A stretch of DNA of 64,000 nt from Oecophyllibacter saccharovorans. GTDB taxonomy: Bacteria > Pseudomonadota > Alphaproteobacteria > Acetobacterales > Acetobacteraceae. Location of the stretch: the NCBI RefSeq assembly GCF_006542375.1, contig NZ_CP038143.1, positions 1,426,001 through 1,490,000 of the forward strand, given 5' to 3'. The translations under genes and the position numbers were made by a program. Position 1 is the first letter of the stretch, and each line of letters begins with the position of its first letter. The notes below the pieces were generated by a model. It was not told where the DNA came from, searched no databases, and saw nothing but the letters and a program-made list of their open reading frames with translations. Shown piece after piece: positions 17,527 to 26,293 of the stretch.

Positions 17527-18356
17527 TCCACACGCCGAAACGTCGCGTTACAGAGCCGCCCATAAACGGGCTGCATGAGCTGGCACGTGATTTCATGATG
17601 CAGTACAAGGTCATCCATGCCCTGATCATCCGTGAAATCCATACGCGTTTCGGGCGTGAAAATCTGGGCTTTCTCTGGGTAATCGGTGAGCCGATTCTCT
17701 TCTGCGGCGGCGTGGCCATCCTGTGGACCGCCATCCGCCCGGCCAAGGAACACGGCCTGGCCATGACAGCGATGGTGGTGACAGGCTATGTGCCGCTCAC
17801 GATGTGGCGCCACTGTCTGGGGCGTGCGCTGAAAGCCTACGAATCAAACGGCAGTCTGTTCTATCATCGCCAGGTCACGCCCTTTGACATCATCGTGGCG
17901 CGCAGCTTTCTGGAGATCATCGGCACCATCATGGCCGGCATGATCGTCACTGTCGGGGCAATCGGGCTGGGCTACATGGCCCCGCCGGTCGATTACGGCC
18001 TGCTTGTTCTGGGCCTGGTATATCAGTGTGTGTTCTGTTTCGGCTGTGCCCTGGTGGCAGCGGCGCTGAGTGAAGTGTCCGAGCTGACTGAAAAGATCGT
18101 CGGCATCTTCAGCTATCTGGCCCTGCCGGTAACCGGCGCCTTCATCATGGTGAGCTGGCTGCCGCTGAAATATCAGTGGATTCTCCTGCTCTCTCCCATG
18201 GCCAACAATGTGGAGATGATTCGCGGCGGCCAGCTGGGACCGGAAATCCACGTTCAGTACGATCTGTTTTACGACACCTGGATTACCGGCCTGCTGGTGA
18301 TCGTCGGTATCATCCTGACTTCCAAGGTCCGTAAGTTCATCGAAATCAACGGATAG
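17523..18356 (+). CDS. kpsM: Capsule ABC transporter permease, KpsM/BexB/CtrC-type
   Basis: A 277-residue ABC-2 type permease with about six hydrophobic helices. The cytoplasmic N-terminus has the family feature IREIHTRFGRENLGFLW. It forms the membrane pore that moves finished, lipid-linked capsule polymer across the inner membrane, powered by KpsT, encoded nine bases downstream. Its length fits the family (about 260-280). Confidence 0.94.
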   Translation: MIHTPKRRVTEPPINGLHELARDFMMQYKVIHALIIREIHTRFGRENLGFLWVIGEPILFCGGVAILWTAIRPAKEHGLAMTAMVVTGYVPLTMWRHCLGRALKAYESNGSLFYHRQVTPFDIIVARSFLEIIGTIMAGMIVTVGAIGLGYMAPPVDYGLLVLGLVYQCVFCFGCALVAAALSEVSELTEKIVGIFSYLALPVTGAFIMVSWLPLKYQWILLLSPMANNVEMIRGGQLGPEIHVQYDLFYDTWITGLLVIVGIILTSKVRKFIEING

Positions 18357-18364
18357 GGGGCGCA

Positions 18365-19012
18365 ATGCTGTATTGTCGGGATGTCGTCAAGGAGTTCCAT
18401 GCGCTCGGGGGCAAGCGGCGGGTTCTGGACGGGGTCAATCTTCAGCTGGCGCCTGGGGACAAGCTGGGCATTCTTGGCCATAACGGCGCCGGCAAATCGA
18501 CGCTTTTAAGGCTGATCGGTGGTGTGGATCTGCCGACTTCAGGCGTGATCGACCGCCAGATGAGCGTGTCCTGGCCCCTGGCTTTCACAGGCGCCTTCCA
18601 GGGCAGCCTGAGCGGATTGGACAATCTGCGTTTCATCTGCCGCATCTACGACCGCGACTATTATGAGACGCGGGAATTTGTTGATGATTTCGCCGCATTG
18701 GGCCGGCAGCTGCTGGAGCCGGTGAAGACCTATTCTTCGGGCATGCGTGCCCGTCTTGCCTTTGCCCTGTCATTGGTGATCGAGTTCGACTGCTACCTGA
18801 TTGATGAGGTCATCATGGTGGGCGATGCCCGCTTTTCAGCCAAGTGCCATGCGGAGCTCTTTGAGAAGCGGGCTGACCGCAGTCTGATCGTGGTCTCTCA
18901 CGACATGAATTTTGTCAGGGATTCCTGCAACCGGTGCAGTGTGTTGCGGGATGGAAAGATGATCGACTGTGCCAGCATGCAGGAGGGGATAGACATGTAC
19001 TACAGTTACTAA
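18365..19012 (+). CDS. kpsT: Capsule ABC transporter ATPase, KpsT/BexA/CtrD-type
   Basis: A 215-residue ATP-binding subunit. Walker A is GHNGAGKST, the signature loop is the capsule-type YSSGMRARLAF in place of LSGGQ, and Walker B is CYLIDEVIMVGD, followed by the switch His in VSHDMNF. The short length is typical of exporters that lack a carbohydrate-binding C-terminal domain. That suggests the substrate is recognised by its conserved lipid/Kdo terminus, in line with the kpsC and kpsS genes downstream. It lies eight bases after kpsM. Confidence 0.95.
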   Translation: MLYCRDVVKEFHALGGKRRVLDGVNLQLAPGDKLGILGHNGAGKSTLLRLIGGVDLPTSGVIDRQMSVSWPLAFTGAFQGSLSGLDNLRFICRIYDRDYYETREFVDDFAALGRQLLEPVKTYSSGMRARLAFALSLVIEFDCYLIDEVIMVGDARFSAKCHAELFEKRADRSLIVVSHDMNFVRDSCNRCSVLRDGKMIDCASMQEGIDMYYSY

Positions 19013-19134
19013 ATTACTATTTCTCAATGTAGGTCATAAAATTTCCTTTTTGGTCATGGATGATTAACTGTTCCAGGATAAGGCCGTGGTAGGTCACGGC
19101 CTGTGGTATGGATTTACGGGTAAAAGTGGTTTAA
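19013..19134 (+). other. Short AT-rich gap with a hairpin between kpsT and the twin transferases
   Basis: The gap holds a perfect 8-bp inverted repeat, AGGCCGTG and CACGGCCT (19081-19102), with a 6-base loop and no T-run. It may modulate read-through from the exporter genes into the transferase genes, or be an operator. This is speculative. Confidence 0.35.
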
Positions 19135-20661
19135 ATGAAAAAGAATCATAAAATAAAACGTATCCATCAGGTTCTCCTGCAGGCGCCGGGGACAGAGCAG
19201 AGAAAGCTTCCAGGAGAGTTGGGCCGTAATGCCGCAGCCCTGAGAAGCATTTATCCCGAAGCGGATATCAAGATCTGGCGCGATACGGATATCCGGAATT
19301 TCCTCGAGGAATTTTTCGAGCCTGACGTCCTGGAGGCTTATGATACTCTAGTTCCCTATTCTTATAAGTGCGACCTGGCCCGTTTCGCCCTGCTGTATGT
19401 TCTTGGCGGCATGTATGTCGATCTGGGCGTTTACATGCAGCGCCCCTGGCAGATTCCGCTCGAGCGCCCGATTGCCGCTTTCCGGGATGTGACCTTCGTT
19501 TCTCCGAACTGGACCGCCGTGCAGACCGGTCTGCTCTGGGCTGAGCCCGGACGGGAGGAATTCAGGCTGGCGATCGAGGAGATCATCCATAATTGCCGGA
19601 CCCGCTATTACGGCGCCAATCCCCTTTATCCGACCGGTCCGGTCGTATTGGGCCGTGCTTTTCTGAAGGTGATGACCGATCAGGGACGCGCACCCAGCGT
19701 GGATGACCAGCATGTCGGTGCGTGCCGTTGTGTCACGCCTGAGGCTGAGATGCTGAATGTCGCTTATGTCTCCAAGGAAGGGGCGGTGGTGGCCCTGCGG
19801 TCAAAACGCAAGCCTGGGGACCTGAGTCATCTCGGCATCAAGGGCGCCAATAACTACAACCAGATCTGGAGCAGGCGCCAGGCTTACGGCGAGCCTGTCA
19901 GCAGCTGGCAGGCCAATGACCTGCAGATCCAGGTGCAGAACGGGGCCTTCAAGCAGGACGGGCTGATCCATCTGCCCGAGCAGGTTGCCCAGTCCCTGAC
20001 CTATGGCCCTCACATCACCGTGGAGCCGGGTCATTACGAGTTTTCACTGCAGTTTGAGCCCGGAACGGAATTCGATTTTCTGCGTCTTGACATCACTACG
20101 GCCGGCGGTGCGCGCATTCAGAAAAGCAGCGTTCTGCGTGCAAGTGCCATGGATGAGGACGGACGGTGCACGTTTGAGCTGCATGTGCCTGAAAGGCTGG
20201 AGAATGTTGAATTTGTCCTCCACCAGCTCGGCACGTTCAAAGGGGCGCTGAGGGCCTTTCAGCTGCGCCACCGCAAGCGCTGGAGCTGGTCGGCTGCCGG
20301 GCCGCAGATCAAGTCCCTGGGGGCTGCGCGTCAGACGCCTGAGGGGATCGCCTTTTCCTTTCTCTCGCGTGGCGGTCGCATCAATTACGGGCCTTATGCA
20401 TCCATTCCCGCCGGCCGCTATGCGCTGAAACTGTTCTTTTCCGCCGATACGGTCTTTTCGCATGTCAAGGTCGATGTAGCGACGGGGGCGGCCCACCAGA
20501 CCCATACGCGCAACCTGCGCAAGTTCAGTGACCTGGACAAGGACCATGCCCTGACTGTCCCGCTCGTTTTTGATGGACCCATGGAGGACGTCGAATTCCG
20601 CCTGCATGTGAACCGCTTCTTCAAGGGAAAGCTGCTTCAGTATCAGCTGAACGAAATCTGA
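19135..20661 (+). CDS. Capsule-type glycosyltransferase (GT32/Caps_synth-like) with duplicated C-terminal beta modules, copy 1
   Basis: A 508-residue protein. Residues about 8-230 resemble the GT32/OCH1 and capsular polysaccharide synthesis group: the conserved PYSYKCDLARFALLYVLGG leads to YVDLGVY, where Asp96 is the only acid of the usual DxD position (Gly98 replaces the second Asp). The C-terminal half (about 275-508) is not transferase-like. It contains two copies of a beta-rich module with the pattern YGP....P(A/G)(H/R)Y...L.F, then VEF.L......FKG.L..(F/Y)QL. It probably adds a sugar to the capsule, with the modules binding polymer. No signal or membrane segment is seen. A paralogue of the same layout follows immediately. 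Confidence 0.75.
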   Translation: MKKNHKIKRIHQVLLQAPGTEQRKLPGELGRNAAALRSIYPEADIKIWRDTDIRNFLEEFFEPDVLEAYDTLVPYSYKCDLARFALLYVLGGMYVDLGVYMQRPWQIPLERPIAAFRDVTFVSPNWTAVQTGLLWAEPGREEFRLAIEEIIHNCRTRYYGANPLYPTGPVVLGRAFLKVMTDQGRAPSVDDQHVGACRCVTPEAEMLNVAYVSKEGAVVALRSKRKPGDLSHLGIKGANNYNQIWSRRQAYGEPVSSWQANDLQIQVQNGAFKQDGLIHLPEQVAQSLTYGPHITVEPGHYEFSLQFEPGTEFDFLRLDITTAGGARIQKSSVLRASAMDEDGRCTFELHVPERLENVEFVLHQLGTFKGALRAFQLRHRKRWSWSAAGPQIKSLGAARQTPEGIAFSFLSRGGRINYGPYASIPAGRYALKLFFSADTVFSHVKVDVATGAAHQTHTRNLRKFSDLDKDHALTVPLVFDGPMEDVEFRLHVNRFFKGKLLQYQLNEI

Positions 20662-20703
20662 GCTCCACTTCAGAAGACTTGCTGCCACAAAAGGATAAGA
20701 TTT

Positions 20704-22389
20704 ATGGTTGATGAGAAATTTCAGGAAGTGGAATACCTGCATCAGGTGTTTATCGTCGATGACTTTAAAACACCTACAGTTCTGCCCAAGATGCTGGAAG
20801 AGCACGCCCAGATTGCACGGGATTTCTACCCTAACGCAAAATACAAGCTGTGGGGCGGAGAAGAGCTGCGCCGGTTTCTCAAGCAGCATTTTGAACCCGA
20901 AGTGCTGGAAGCTTTCGATACGCTCACCCCTTATTCCTATAAATGCGATCTGGCACGTTACTGCCTGATGTATGTCTATGGCGGGATCTATTTCGATCTG
21001 GCCGTGAAGATGCTGAACCGGTGGGACATTCCCAGCCATTACGGCATGGCTGCTTTCACGGAGGTTTATCCGGGCATGGATTGCTGGGCCTGCGTGCAGA
21101 CCAGCCTCCTGTGGTCGCGCCCCGGACGGCGGGAGTGGGAAATCATCATCAAAGAGATTGTTGATAACGTCCGTAACAGATATTACGGCCCGCACGATCA
21201 TTATCCCACCGCCGGACCCCTGCTCGGGCGCAGCATTGCAGCCGCCATGCTCGAGCAGCCTCCTGGCACGGATGACCAGTATATCGGCGAGATCCGTTAC
21301 ATCACACCCGAGTGTGAGCTGCAGAACGTCACTTTCGTCTCGCCGGACCGCACTCTGGTTGCAGCGCGCAACAAGCTGCGGGCGGGTGACATTGCCGAGC
21401 TTGGGGTCACGGGCGCCAATAATTACTGCCATATCTGGCGCGCCAAGACGGTTTACGGTGAAAAACAGCATATCTGGAAAGCCACGGACCGCCACCTGGT
21501 CGTTGATGAAGTCGGTGAGCGGACAGCGCGGGGAATCTATATTCCCAAAGGGGCGCAGGGACGGGTCATGTACGGGCCTTTCACACAGCTGCCGCCTGGC
21601 AATTACGTGATGGACATCAACTTCTCTGAAGACACCCGTTATCAGAAGTTCTACCTCGATATTGCCAGTGATGGCGGGAACGTGCTGTTTGATGTCGAGT
21701 TCGCGCTTCCCGCAGGTGCGGAAGGCCGCCATTCGGAGCGTGTGTATTTCACCGTGCCGGAAGGGGCGAAGGATCTCGAATTTCGCATGAGGGTCTTTGG
21801 AGACTTCTCGGGAACGCTGGAGAGTATCGTTGTTACCCGGCCTGAGGAATATGAATGGGAAGCCCATAATTCCCGCATTGTTCTCGATGAAGCCGGCACC
21901 CTGACACCGGAAGGCATTGTCATCCGCCAGGGTGAGAAGGGCCGGGTGATGTACGGGCCCTTCGTCAATCTCGAGCCCGGGCTTTATGAGCTGCGGCTGG
22001 AGTTTGACGAAAACACGACTTATTCCAGGATTCAGATCGGTGTTTCCGGAGACTGGAACAAGCACAAGCTCGCGTTGCGCGAGATGGGGTCGGACCGACG
22101 GAGCTACCATGGAGAGGAGAAGATCTTCTTCAAACTCACCGAGCCCATGGGTGGGGTGGAGTTCTTCCTTTTCGTTGACGGAAGCTTTGAGGGAACGCTG
22201 AAAAAGATTCATCTCCAGCCTACCCAGCCGGGCTCTCCTGCTTACAGTGTCGGTCAGGCGCATCTCAGGGAACATGCCCAGCAGGCGGTGCGTCCGTTCT
22301 CTGACCAGGCTGCAGGCGCTGCTCAGTCTGCAGACCATGAGCCCAAAAAGACGCTGCTTACTTCCCTGCGCCGGAAGCTCCGTCTCTGA
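20704..22389 (+). CDS. Capsule-type glycosyltransferase (GT32/Caps_synth-like) with duplicated C-terminal beta modules, copy 2
   Basis: A 561-residue paralogue of the preceding gene, 42 bases downstream. The transferase part has PYSYKCDLARYCLMYVYGG then YFDLAVK, with Asp98 retained and Ala100 in place of the second Asp. Two C-terminal modules start with GRVMYGPFTQLPPGNY and GRVMYGPFVNLEPGLY, and both end in (D/V)(L/V)EF......F(S/E)GTL. The modules of this protein are more alike than those of copy 1, pointing to internal duplication. After the second module comes a Gln/Ala-rich tail of about 55 residues ending in basic residues. It is the last gene before a strong terminator. Confidence 0.75.
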   Translation: MVDEKFQEVEYLHQVFIVDDFKTPTVLPKMLEEHAQIARDFYPNAKYKLWGGEELRRFLKQHFEPEVLEAFDTLTPYSYKCDLARYCLMYVYGGIYFDLAVKMLNRWDIPSHYGMAAFTEVYPGMDCWACVQTSLLWSRPGRREWEIIIKEIVDNVRNRYYGPHDHYPTAGPLLGRSIAAAMLEQPPGTDDQYIGEIRYITPECELQNVTFVSPDRTLVAARNKLRAGDIAELGVTGANNYCHIWRAKTVYGEKQHIWKATDRHLVVDEVGERTARGIYIPKGAQGRVMYGPFTQLPPGNYVMDINFSEDTRYQKFYLDIASDGGNVLFDVEFALPAGAEGRHSERVYFTVPEGAKDLEFRMRVFGDFSGTLESIVVTRPEEYEWEAHNSRIVLDEAGTLTPEGIVIRQGEKGRVMYGPFVNLEPGLYELRLEFDENTTYSRIQIGVSGDWNKHKLALREMGSDRRSYHGEEKIFFKLTEPMGGVEFFLFVDGSFEGTLKKIHLQPTQPGSPAYSVGQAHLREHAQQAVRPFSDQAAGAAQSADHEPKKTLLTSLRRKLRL

Positions 22390-22453
22390 TCCGATTATCG
22401 GTCAGCTTCCCAGACAGGAATCTGACGATATTGGCGGCAGATACCGGGTTATG

Positions 22454-22490
22454 AAAAACCTCCTCCGTGATTCGCACGGAGGAGGTTTTT
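22454..22490 (+). terminator. Bidirectional intrinsic terminator
   Basis: A perfect 16-bp inverted repeat (AAAAACCTCCTCCGTG and its complement) with a 5-base loop ATTCG. It has A-run and T-run flanks on both strands. It separates the converging capsule transferase operon and the GH66-like lipoprotein gene. Confidence 0.93.
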
Positions 22491-22514
22491 CTTTGAAACG
22501 GTTCGCACACTGTA

Positions 22515-24530
22515 TCAAGGGGTGCGGTAATCGCTGCCCTTCACGCCGTTTCCCAGCCACAGCATGTCCCAGTAATGCAGCTCCGGCACCGTGAAGGTGA
22601 TGAACCTGCCGCTGCGGTCCTGTCCGCTCTGGTACTTTACTACCTGCGGCTGGCCGTGTTTCAGGTCGGGGCTGGCGAAGTAGAGCGTGCCCAGCTGCCG
22701 GGGTGCGGAGACATACATCCTGACCTTGAGATCCTTGAGCGGCTCAGCAGGGGCTGCAATGCCTTCAAGGTCACTGACATCATGGAAGGAGACAGGGCTC
22801 ATCTTGGTATAGTTGAGCAGGTGCAGGACATCAAAGCCGCTGCGGTGATTCTGGATGAGCCAGATCTTGCCGGGCGCAGCCTGGGTGCTGGCCGGGGCAT
22901 TCTCGACTGTGGGAGCTGCCACCTGGGCAGGATGGATGTTGAGCCTGAGAAGCTTCTCATTGGCCACGCCGAAGGTCTGGTAATCGTATTCCGCCTGGAT
23001 CATTTCAGGCGTTGTGGGCAGCATGCGCCCGATCGGGAAATCATCGTTGGAGATGAAGCGGTCTCCGTCCGCCAGCCAGGCATGATGTGCGCCGACAGCC
23101 AGCATGGTCCCTTCCTGGTACAGAACGCCCGGCAGGTTGAAGGTGCAGGGATGGGGGCTGTTCTGCGCGACTTCGCATCTTCTGGAAGCGAACAGTTTCT
23201 TGGCCATGCCCATGTCCCAGTCCAGGCCGATATTGCGGGGCGTGCGGTGGGCCCATTGCCATACCTGGCGCGCCTTGGTGAGGAAATCGCCGAAATTGCC
23301 GATATCGGTCGGATTGTTCCACAGCTCGTCGAAGTGGTAGACCTCGCGGCCTGACTGCACCAGGTCCTGCTCGTTATAGGCGCCGGCCGGGTTGAAGGTC
23401 ATGGGCAGGTGCAGGGCATTGGTGGCATGGATCAGGAAGGTGGAATCCGTCCTATCCATGATGATGCGCTGAGCCTTGCTGTTCCAGAGCGGGCGGTAGA
23501 TGGTGCCGTAGGTGTCGATGAAGATGCCGTCAAAGCCGTATTTCTTCTGCCACCTGCGCGCCTGGTCGATCCAGTAGTTCTGCCAGTCAATGTTGTTGGG
23601 ATCCATGTAGCCGATATTATCGGTGAACTTCCACAGGTCCTTGAGGGTGCATTTGTCGCCGCAGGGCGCGGTGAACATGCCCCATGACAGCTGCACGCCG
23701 GAATGGTCATGCATGAAGTTGGGCGCAATGCCGACATTGACCGCGTAGAGCGGGAAATACATCAGCGTGCCCATGTGGTATTTGCGGGCATTCTGTATGT
23801 AGTCGAGAACGAGTTTTTCGCTCTGGTCCTCTCCGTCGCCATTGACCCAGTGCTGCTCGGGCACCCAGGGATAATGCCAGCGATAGAGGATGTTGTAGAG
23901 CTGGAGATTGTTGCAGTGCCAGGCATTGAAACCGTGGACATTCTCGTCAGGCGGCGTTTTGACGACCGGCGGCGCGTTGCCCCATCTGGTCCAGGTTGCG
24001 GTGACCCAGCACTGGCGCGGATAGGTCGCCCAATCGGGTGAGACATCAATGGCACCTGCCTGCCGGTCCGCTTCATGGCCCTGCGTGTCGGTCAGGGAAA
24101 GATCCAGGTAATAGCCCTGCCAGTCAGGCAGGCCGCGGGTGGAGAGCGGCAGGTCCATCTGGCGCGTCTCGCCAGGCGCCAGGCTTGCGACCGGCAGGGT
24201 GCTTTCCGGGCCGACTTTAACCCCGCGTCCGCTCATCTGGGTGTGCAATGTGCCTGTGAAGGGATGGTCAAGCCGGTTGTGCAGGGTGATCTGCAGGGTG
24301 ACCGGCTGGCCGGAAGCATAATGGGAAATGTCGGTGTTGACGCTCTCCAGCAGCGGCCCGGTCAGCCGGGGGCCGGGCTGCGGCAGGGCTGTTGGCTGTG
24401 TCTGTGCCGACGGCGTTTCTGTTGCCTGCGTTTCTGTGGCAGTGGTCGCACAGGCCGCGAAACCGGCGAGCAGGAGGAAACCCAGTGGAGGCTTCATTGA
24501 ATATTTATGAAATTTCAACAGATATTTCAT
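22515..24530 (-). CDS. GH66-like (dextranase family) lipoprotein
   Basis: A 671-residue predicted lipoprotein with the lipobox LAGFAAC (Cys27). Residues about 55-165 form a beta-sandwich domain (YASGQPVTLQITLHNRLDHP). A TIM-barrel-like region then carries KYGFDGIFIDTYG, with Asp339 as candidate nucleophile, and EVYHFDELWNN, with Glu402 as candidate acid. The arrangement recalls GH66 dextranases and cycloisomaltooligosaccharide transferases. A beta-rich C-terminal region ends the protein. It could trim or recycle an alpha-glucan or the capsule at the cell surface. The ATG at 24530 follows CCGGAGGG at slightly long spacing; an ATG at 24497 has none. The GH66 call is from motif memory and needs a profile search. 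Confidence 0.65.
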   Translation of the reverse strand: MKYLLKFHKYSMKPPLGFLLLAGFAACATTATETQATETPSAQTQPTALPQPGPRLTGPLLESVNTDISHYASGQPVTLQITLHNRLDHPFTGTLHTQMSGRGVKVGPESTLPVASLAPGETRQMDLPLSTRGLPDWQGYYLDLSLTDTQGHEADRQAGAIDVSPDWATYPRQCWVTATWTRWGNAPPVVKTPPDENVHGFNAWHCNNLQLYNILYRWHYPWVPEQHWVNGDGEDQSEKLVLDYIQNARKYHMGTLMYFPLYAVNVGIAPNFMHDHSGVQLSWGMFTAPCGDKCTLKDLWKFTDNIGYMDPNNIDWQNYWIDQARRWQKKYGFDGIFIDTYGTIYRPLWNSKAQRIIMDRTDSTFLIHATNALHLPMTFNPAGAYNEQDLVQSGREVYHFDELWNNPTDIGNFGDFLTKARQVWQWAHRTPRNIGLDWDMGMAKKLFASRRCEVAQNSPHPCTFNLPGVLYQEGTMLAVGAHHAWLADGDRFISNDDFPIGRMLPTTPEMIQAEYDYQTFGVANEKLLRLNIHPAQVAAPTVENAPASTQAAPGKIWLIQNHRSGFDVLHLLNYTKMSPVSFHDVSDLEGIAAPAEPLKDLKVRMYVSAPRQLGTLYFASPDLKHGQPQVVKYQSGQDRSGRFITFTVPELHYWDMLWLGNGVKGSDYRTP

Positions 24531-24758
24531 CTTTGGTTATAATCCCTCCGGATATTTGGAAAATACAGAAAAAATCTTGTGCAAACTCATAGCCCATTAT
24601 TCTGCATTCTGCCCAGCCAAGTCGAAGGGAGAATGACGGAAAGACGAACAAGGATCTTCAGGAGGGCAAAACGGAAAGAGAGCTTGGTCGGTGGCGGGCG
24701 ATAGCCTATAAGGCAGGGTGAGATTCTCGTTCGCATTTTCTCTCAAGGCCATGTCCGT
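24531..24758. other. Divergent intergenic region (GH66-like gene / manC)
   Basis: About 230 bases, AT-rich near the lipoprotein start. It should hold promoters for both directions, but no convincing -35/-10 pair stands out. Confidence 0.35.
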
Positions 24759-26201
24759 ATGATCGCAGCCCACTCCAGTTCTGCCGTTTCGCCGGTCGTG
24801 CCGGTCATTCTGTCCGGCGGGGTGGGCACGCGGCTGTGGCCGGTTTCGCGCGAGAGCTTTCCCAAACAGTTCTGGCCCCTGCTGAGCGAGAAGACGCTCC
24901 TGCAGGAAACCGCCCTGCGCAGCCACAAGGCCGGGCTGGAGGCCCCGCTGGTGGTCTGCAATGAAGAGCACCGTTTCGTGGTGGCGGAACAGCTGCAGGA
25001 TGTGGGGATCACCGAGCGCCGGATCGTGCTGGAGCCCATGGCGCGCAATTCAGCGCCTGCCATCGCTGCGGCCGCCTTTCTTGTGGCGGAAAAAGATCCC
25101 GAGGCCGTCCTGTGGGTGATGGCGGCTGATGCGGCCATCAAGGACCAGGAAAAGCTCGAAGCGGCGCTGGAAAAAGCGGTGACTGTGGCCCGCGACGGGC
25201 ACGTTGCCACATTCGGCATGAAGCCGACACGGCCTGAAACGGGGTATGGTTACATTGAGCGTGGCGAGGAGCTGGCCGGGGTGCCCGGCAGTTACCGCGT
25301 GTCGCATTTCCATGAAAAGCCCGAAAGCGCTGTGGCCGCCGAGCTGTGGCAGCGCCCTGAATATTACTGGAATTCAGGCATGTTCGTGGTGCGGGCCGAT
25401 GTCTTTCTCCAGGAGCTCAAGGCACACGCGCCTGAGATCTACACGGCTGTGGAGAAGGCCGTGGCCGGGCAGAAGCGGGAGCGGGATTTCATCCGCCTTG
25501 ATGGAGAGGCCTTTGCCGCATCGCCTGAGATATCGGTCGATCACGCCATTGCCGAGCGCACTTCGCGCGCCGCTGTCGTGCCCGGTGACTTCGGCTGGTC
25601 GGATGTGGGAAGCTGGGATGCCGTCTGGGAGCTGCAGGACAAGGATGCGCAGGGCAATGTCGCCACCGGCAACGCCTATCTGGAAGACACCAAGAACTGC
25701 TATGTCCGCTCGGACGGCATCGTTACGACGCTGACCGGCGTTGAGGATCTGGTCGTGGTCGTCACGACCGATGCGGTGATGATCTCCCACCGCGACCGTG
25801 CGCAGGATGTCAAAAAGATCGTCAAGCACCTCAAGGCGGAGGGGCTGCCTGAAGCCACGCGCCACCGGCGCATGTACCGGCCCTGGGGCTTTTATGAAGG
25901 CCTGATTGCCGGCGAGCGCTTCCAGGTCAAGAGAATCGTGGTGCATCCGGGCGGGAAGCTCTCGCTGCAGAAGCATTTCCACCGTGCCGAGCACTGGGTG
26001 GTGGTCGAAGGCACAGCCCTGGTCCAGCGCGATGAGGAAGAGCTCCTGCTGCGCGAAAACGAGAGTGTCTACCTGCCCTTGGGCTCGGTGCACCGCCTGG
26101 AAAATCCGGGCCGCATCCCCCTGAGCCTGATCGAGGTGCAGTCAGGGCCTTATCTGGGCGAGGATGATATCGTGCGTTTCGATGACATATATTCGAGGTA
26201 A
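24759..26201 (+). CDS. manC: Mannose-1-phosphate guanylyltransferase / mannose-6-phosphate isomerase
   Basis: A 480-residue bifunctional enzyme (also called AlgA/XanB/CpsB). The N-terminal nucleotidyltransferase has VILSGGVGTRLWPVSRESFPKQF, quoted here as SGGVGTRLWPVSRE plus FPKQFW, and makes GDP-mannose from mannose-1-phosphate and GTP. The C-terminal cupin domain (about 355-480) contains HPGGKLSLQKHFHRAEHW, with the metal-binding histidines of the isomerase. Length and motifs are standard. In this context it supplies GDP-mannose, or a sugar derived from it, to the capsule. The phosphomannomutase needed between the two reactions is not in the window, unless GlmM or another enzyme fills in. 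Confidence 0.95.
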   Translation: MIAAHSSSAVSPVVPVILSGGVGTRLWPVSRESFPKQFWPLLSEKTLLQETALRSHKAGLEAPLVVCNEEHRFVVAEQLQDVGITERRIVLEPMARNSAPAIAAAAFLVAEKDPEAVLWVMAADAAIKDQEKLEAALEKAVTVARDGHVATFGMKPTRPETGYGYIERGEELAGVPGSYRVSHFHEKPESAVAAELWQRPEYYWNSGMFVVRADVFLQELKAHAPEIYTAVEKAVAGQKRERDFIRLDGEAFAASPEISVDHAIAERTSRAAVVPGDFGWSDVGSWDAVWELQDKDAQGNVATGNAYLEDTKNCYVRSDGIVTTLTGVEDLVVVVTTDAVMISHRDRAQDVKKIVKHLKAEGLPEATRHRRMYRPWGFYEGLIAGERFQVKRIVVHPGGKLSLQKHFHRAEHWVVVEGTALVQRDEEELLLRENESVYLPLGSVHRLENPGRIPLSLIEVQSGPYLGEDDIVRFDDIYSR

Positions 26202-26293
26202 CCTGAACCGGTTTTCCGGCAGCGCCCTGAAATTGGGTCTATAATCATGATGTTTCAGGCGGACAGGGCCCTTTGGGCGAGGATGGACGGAAG

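Noticed and set aside
20044-22338. A 764-residue open frame on the reverse strand opposite the twin transferases
   Set aside because: It mirrors codon periodicity of the real genes, has no ribosome site or recognisable motif, and the forward genes have clear family matches.
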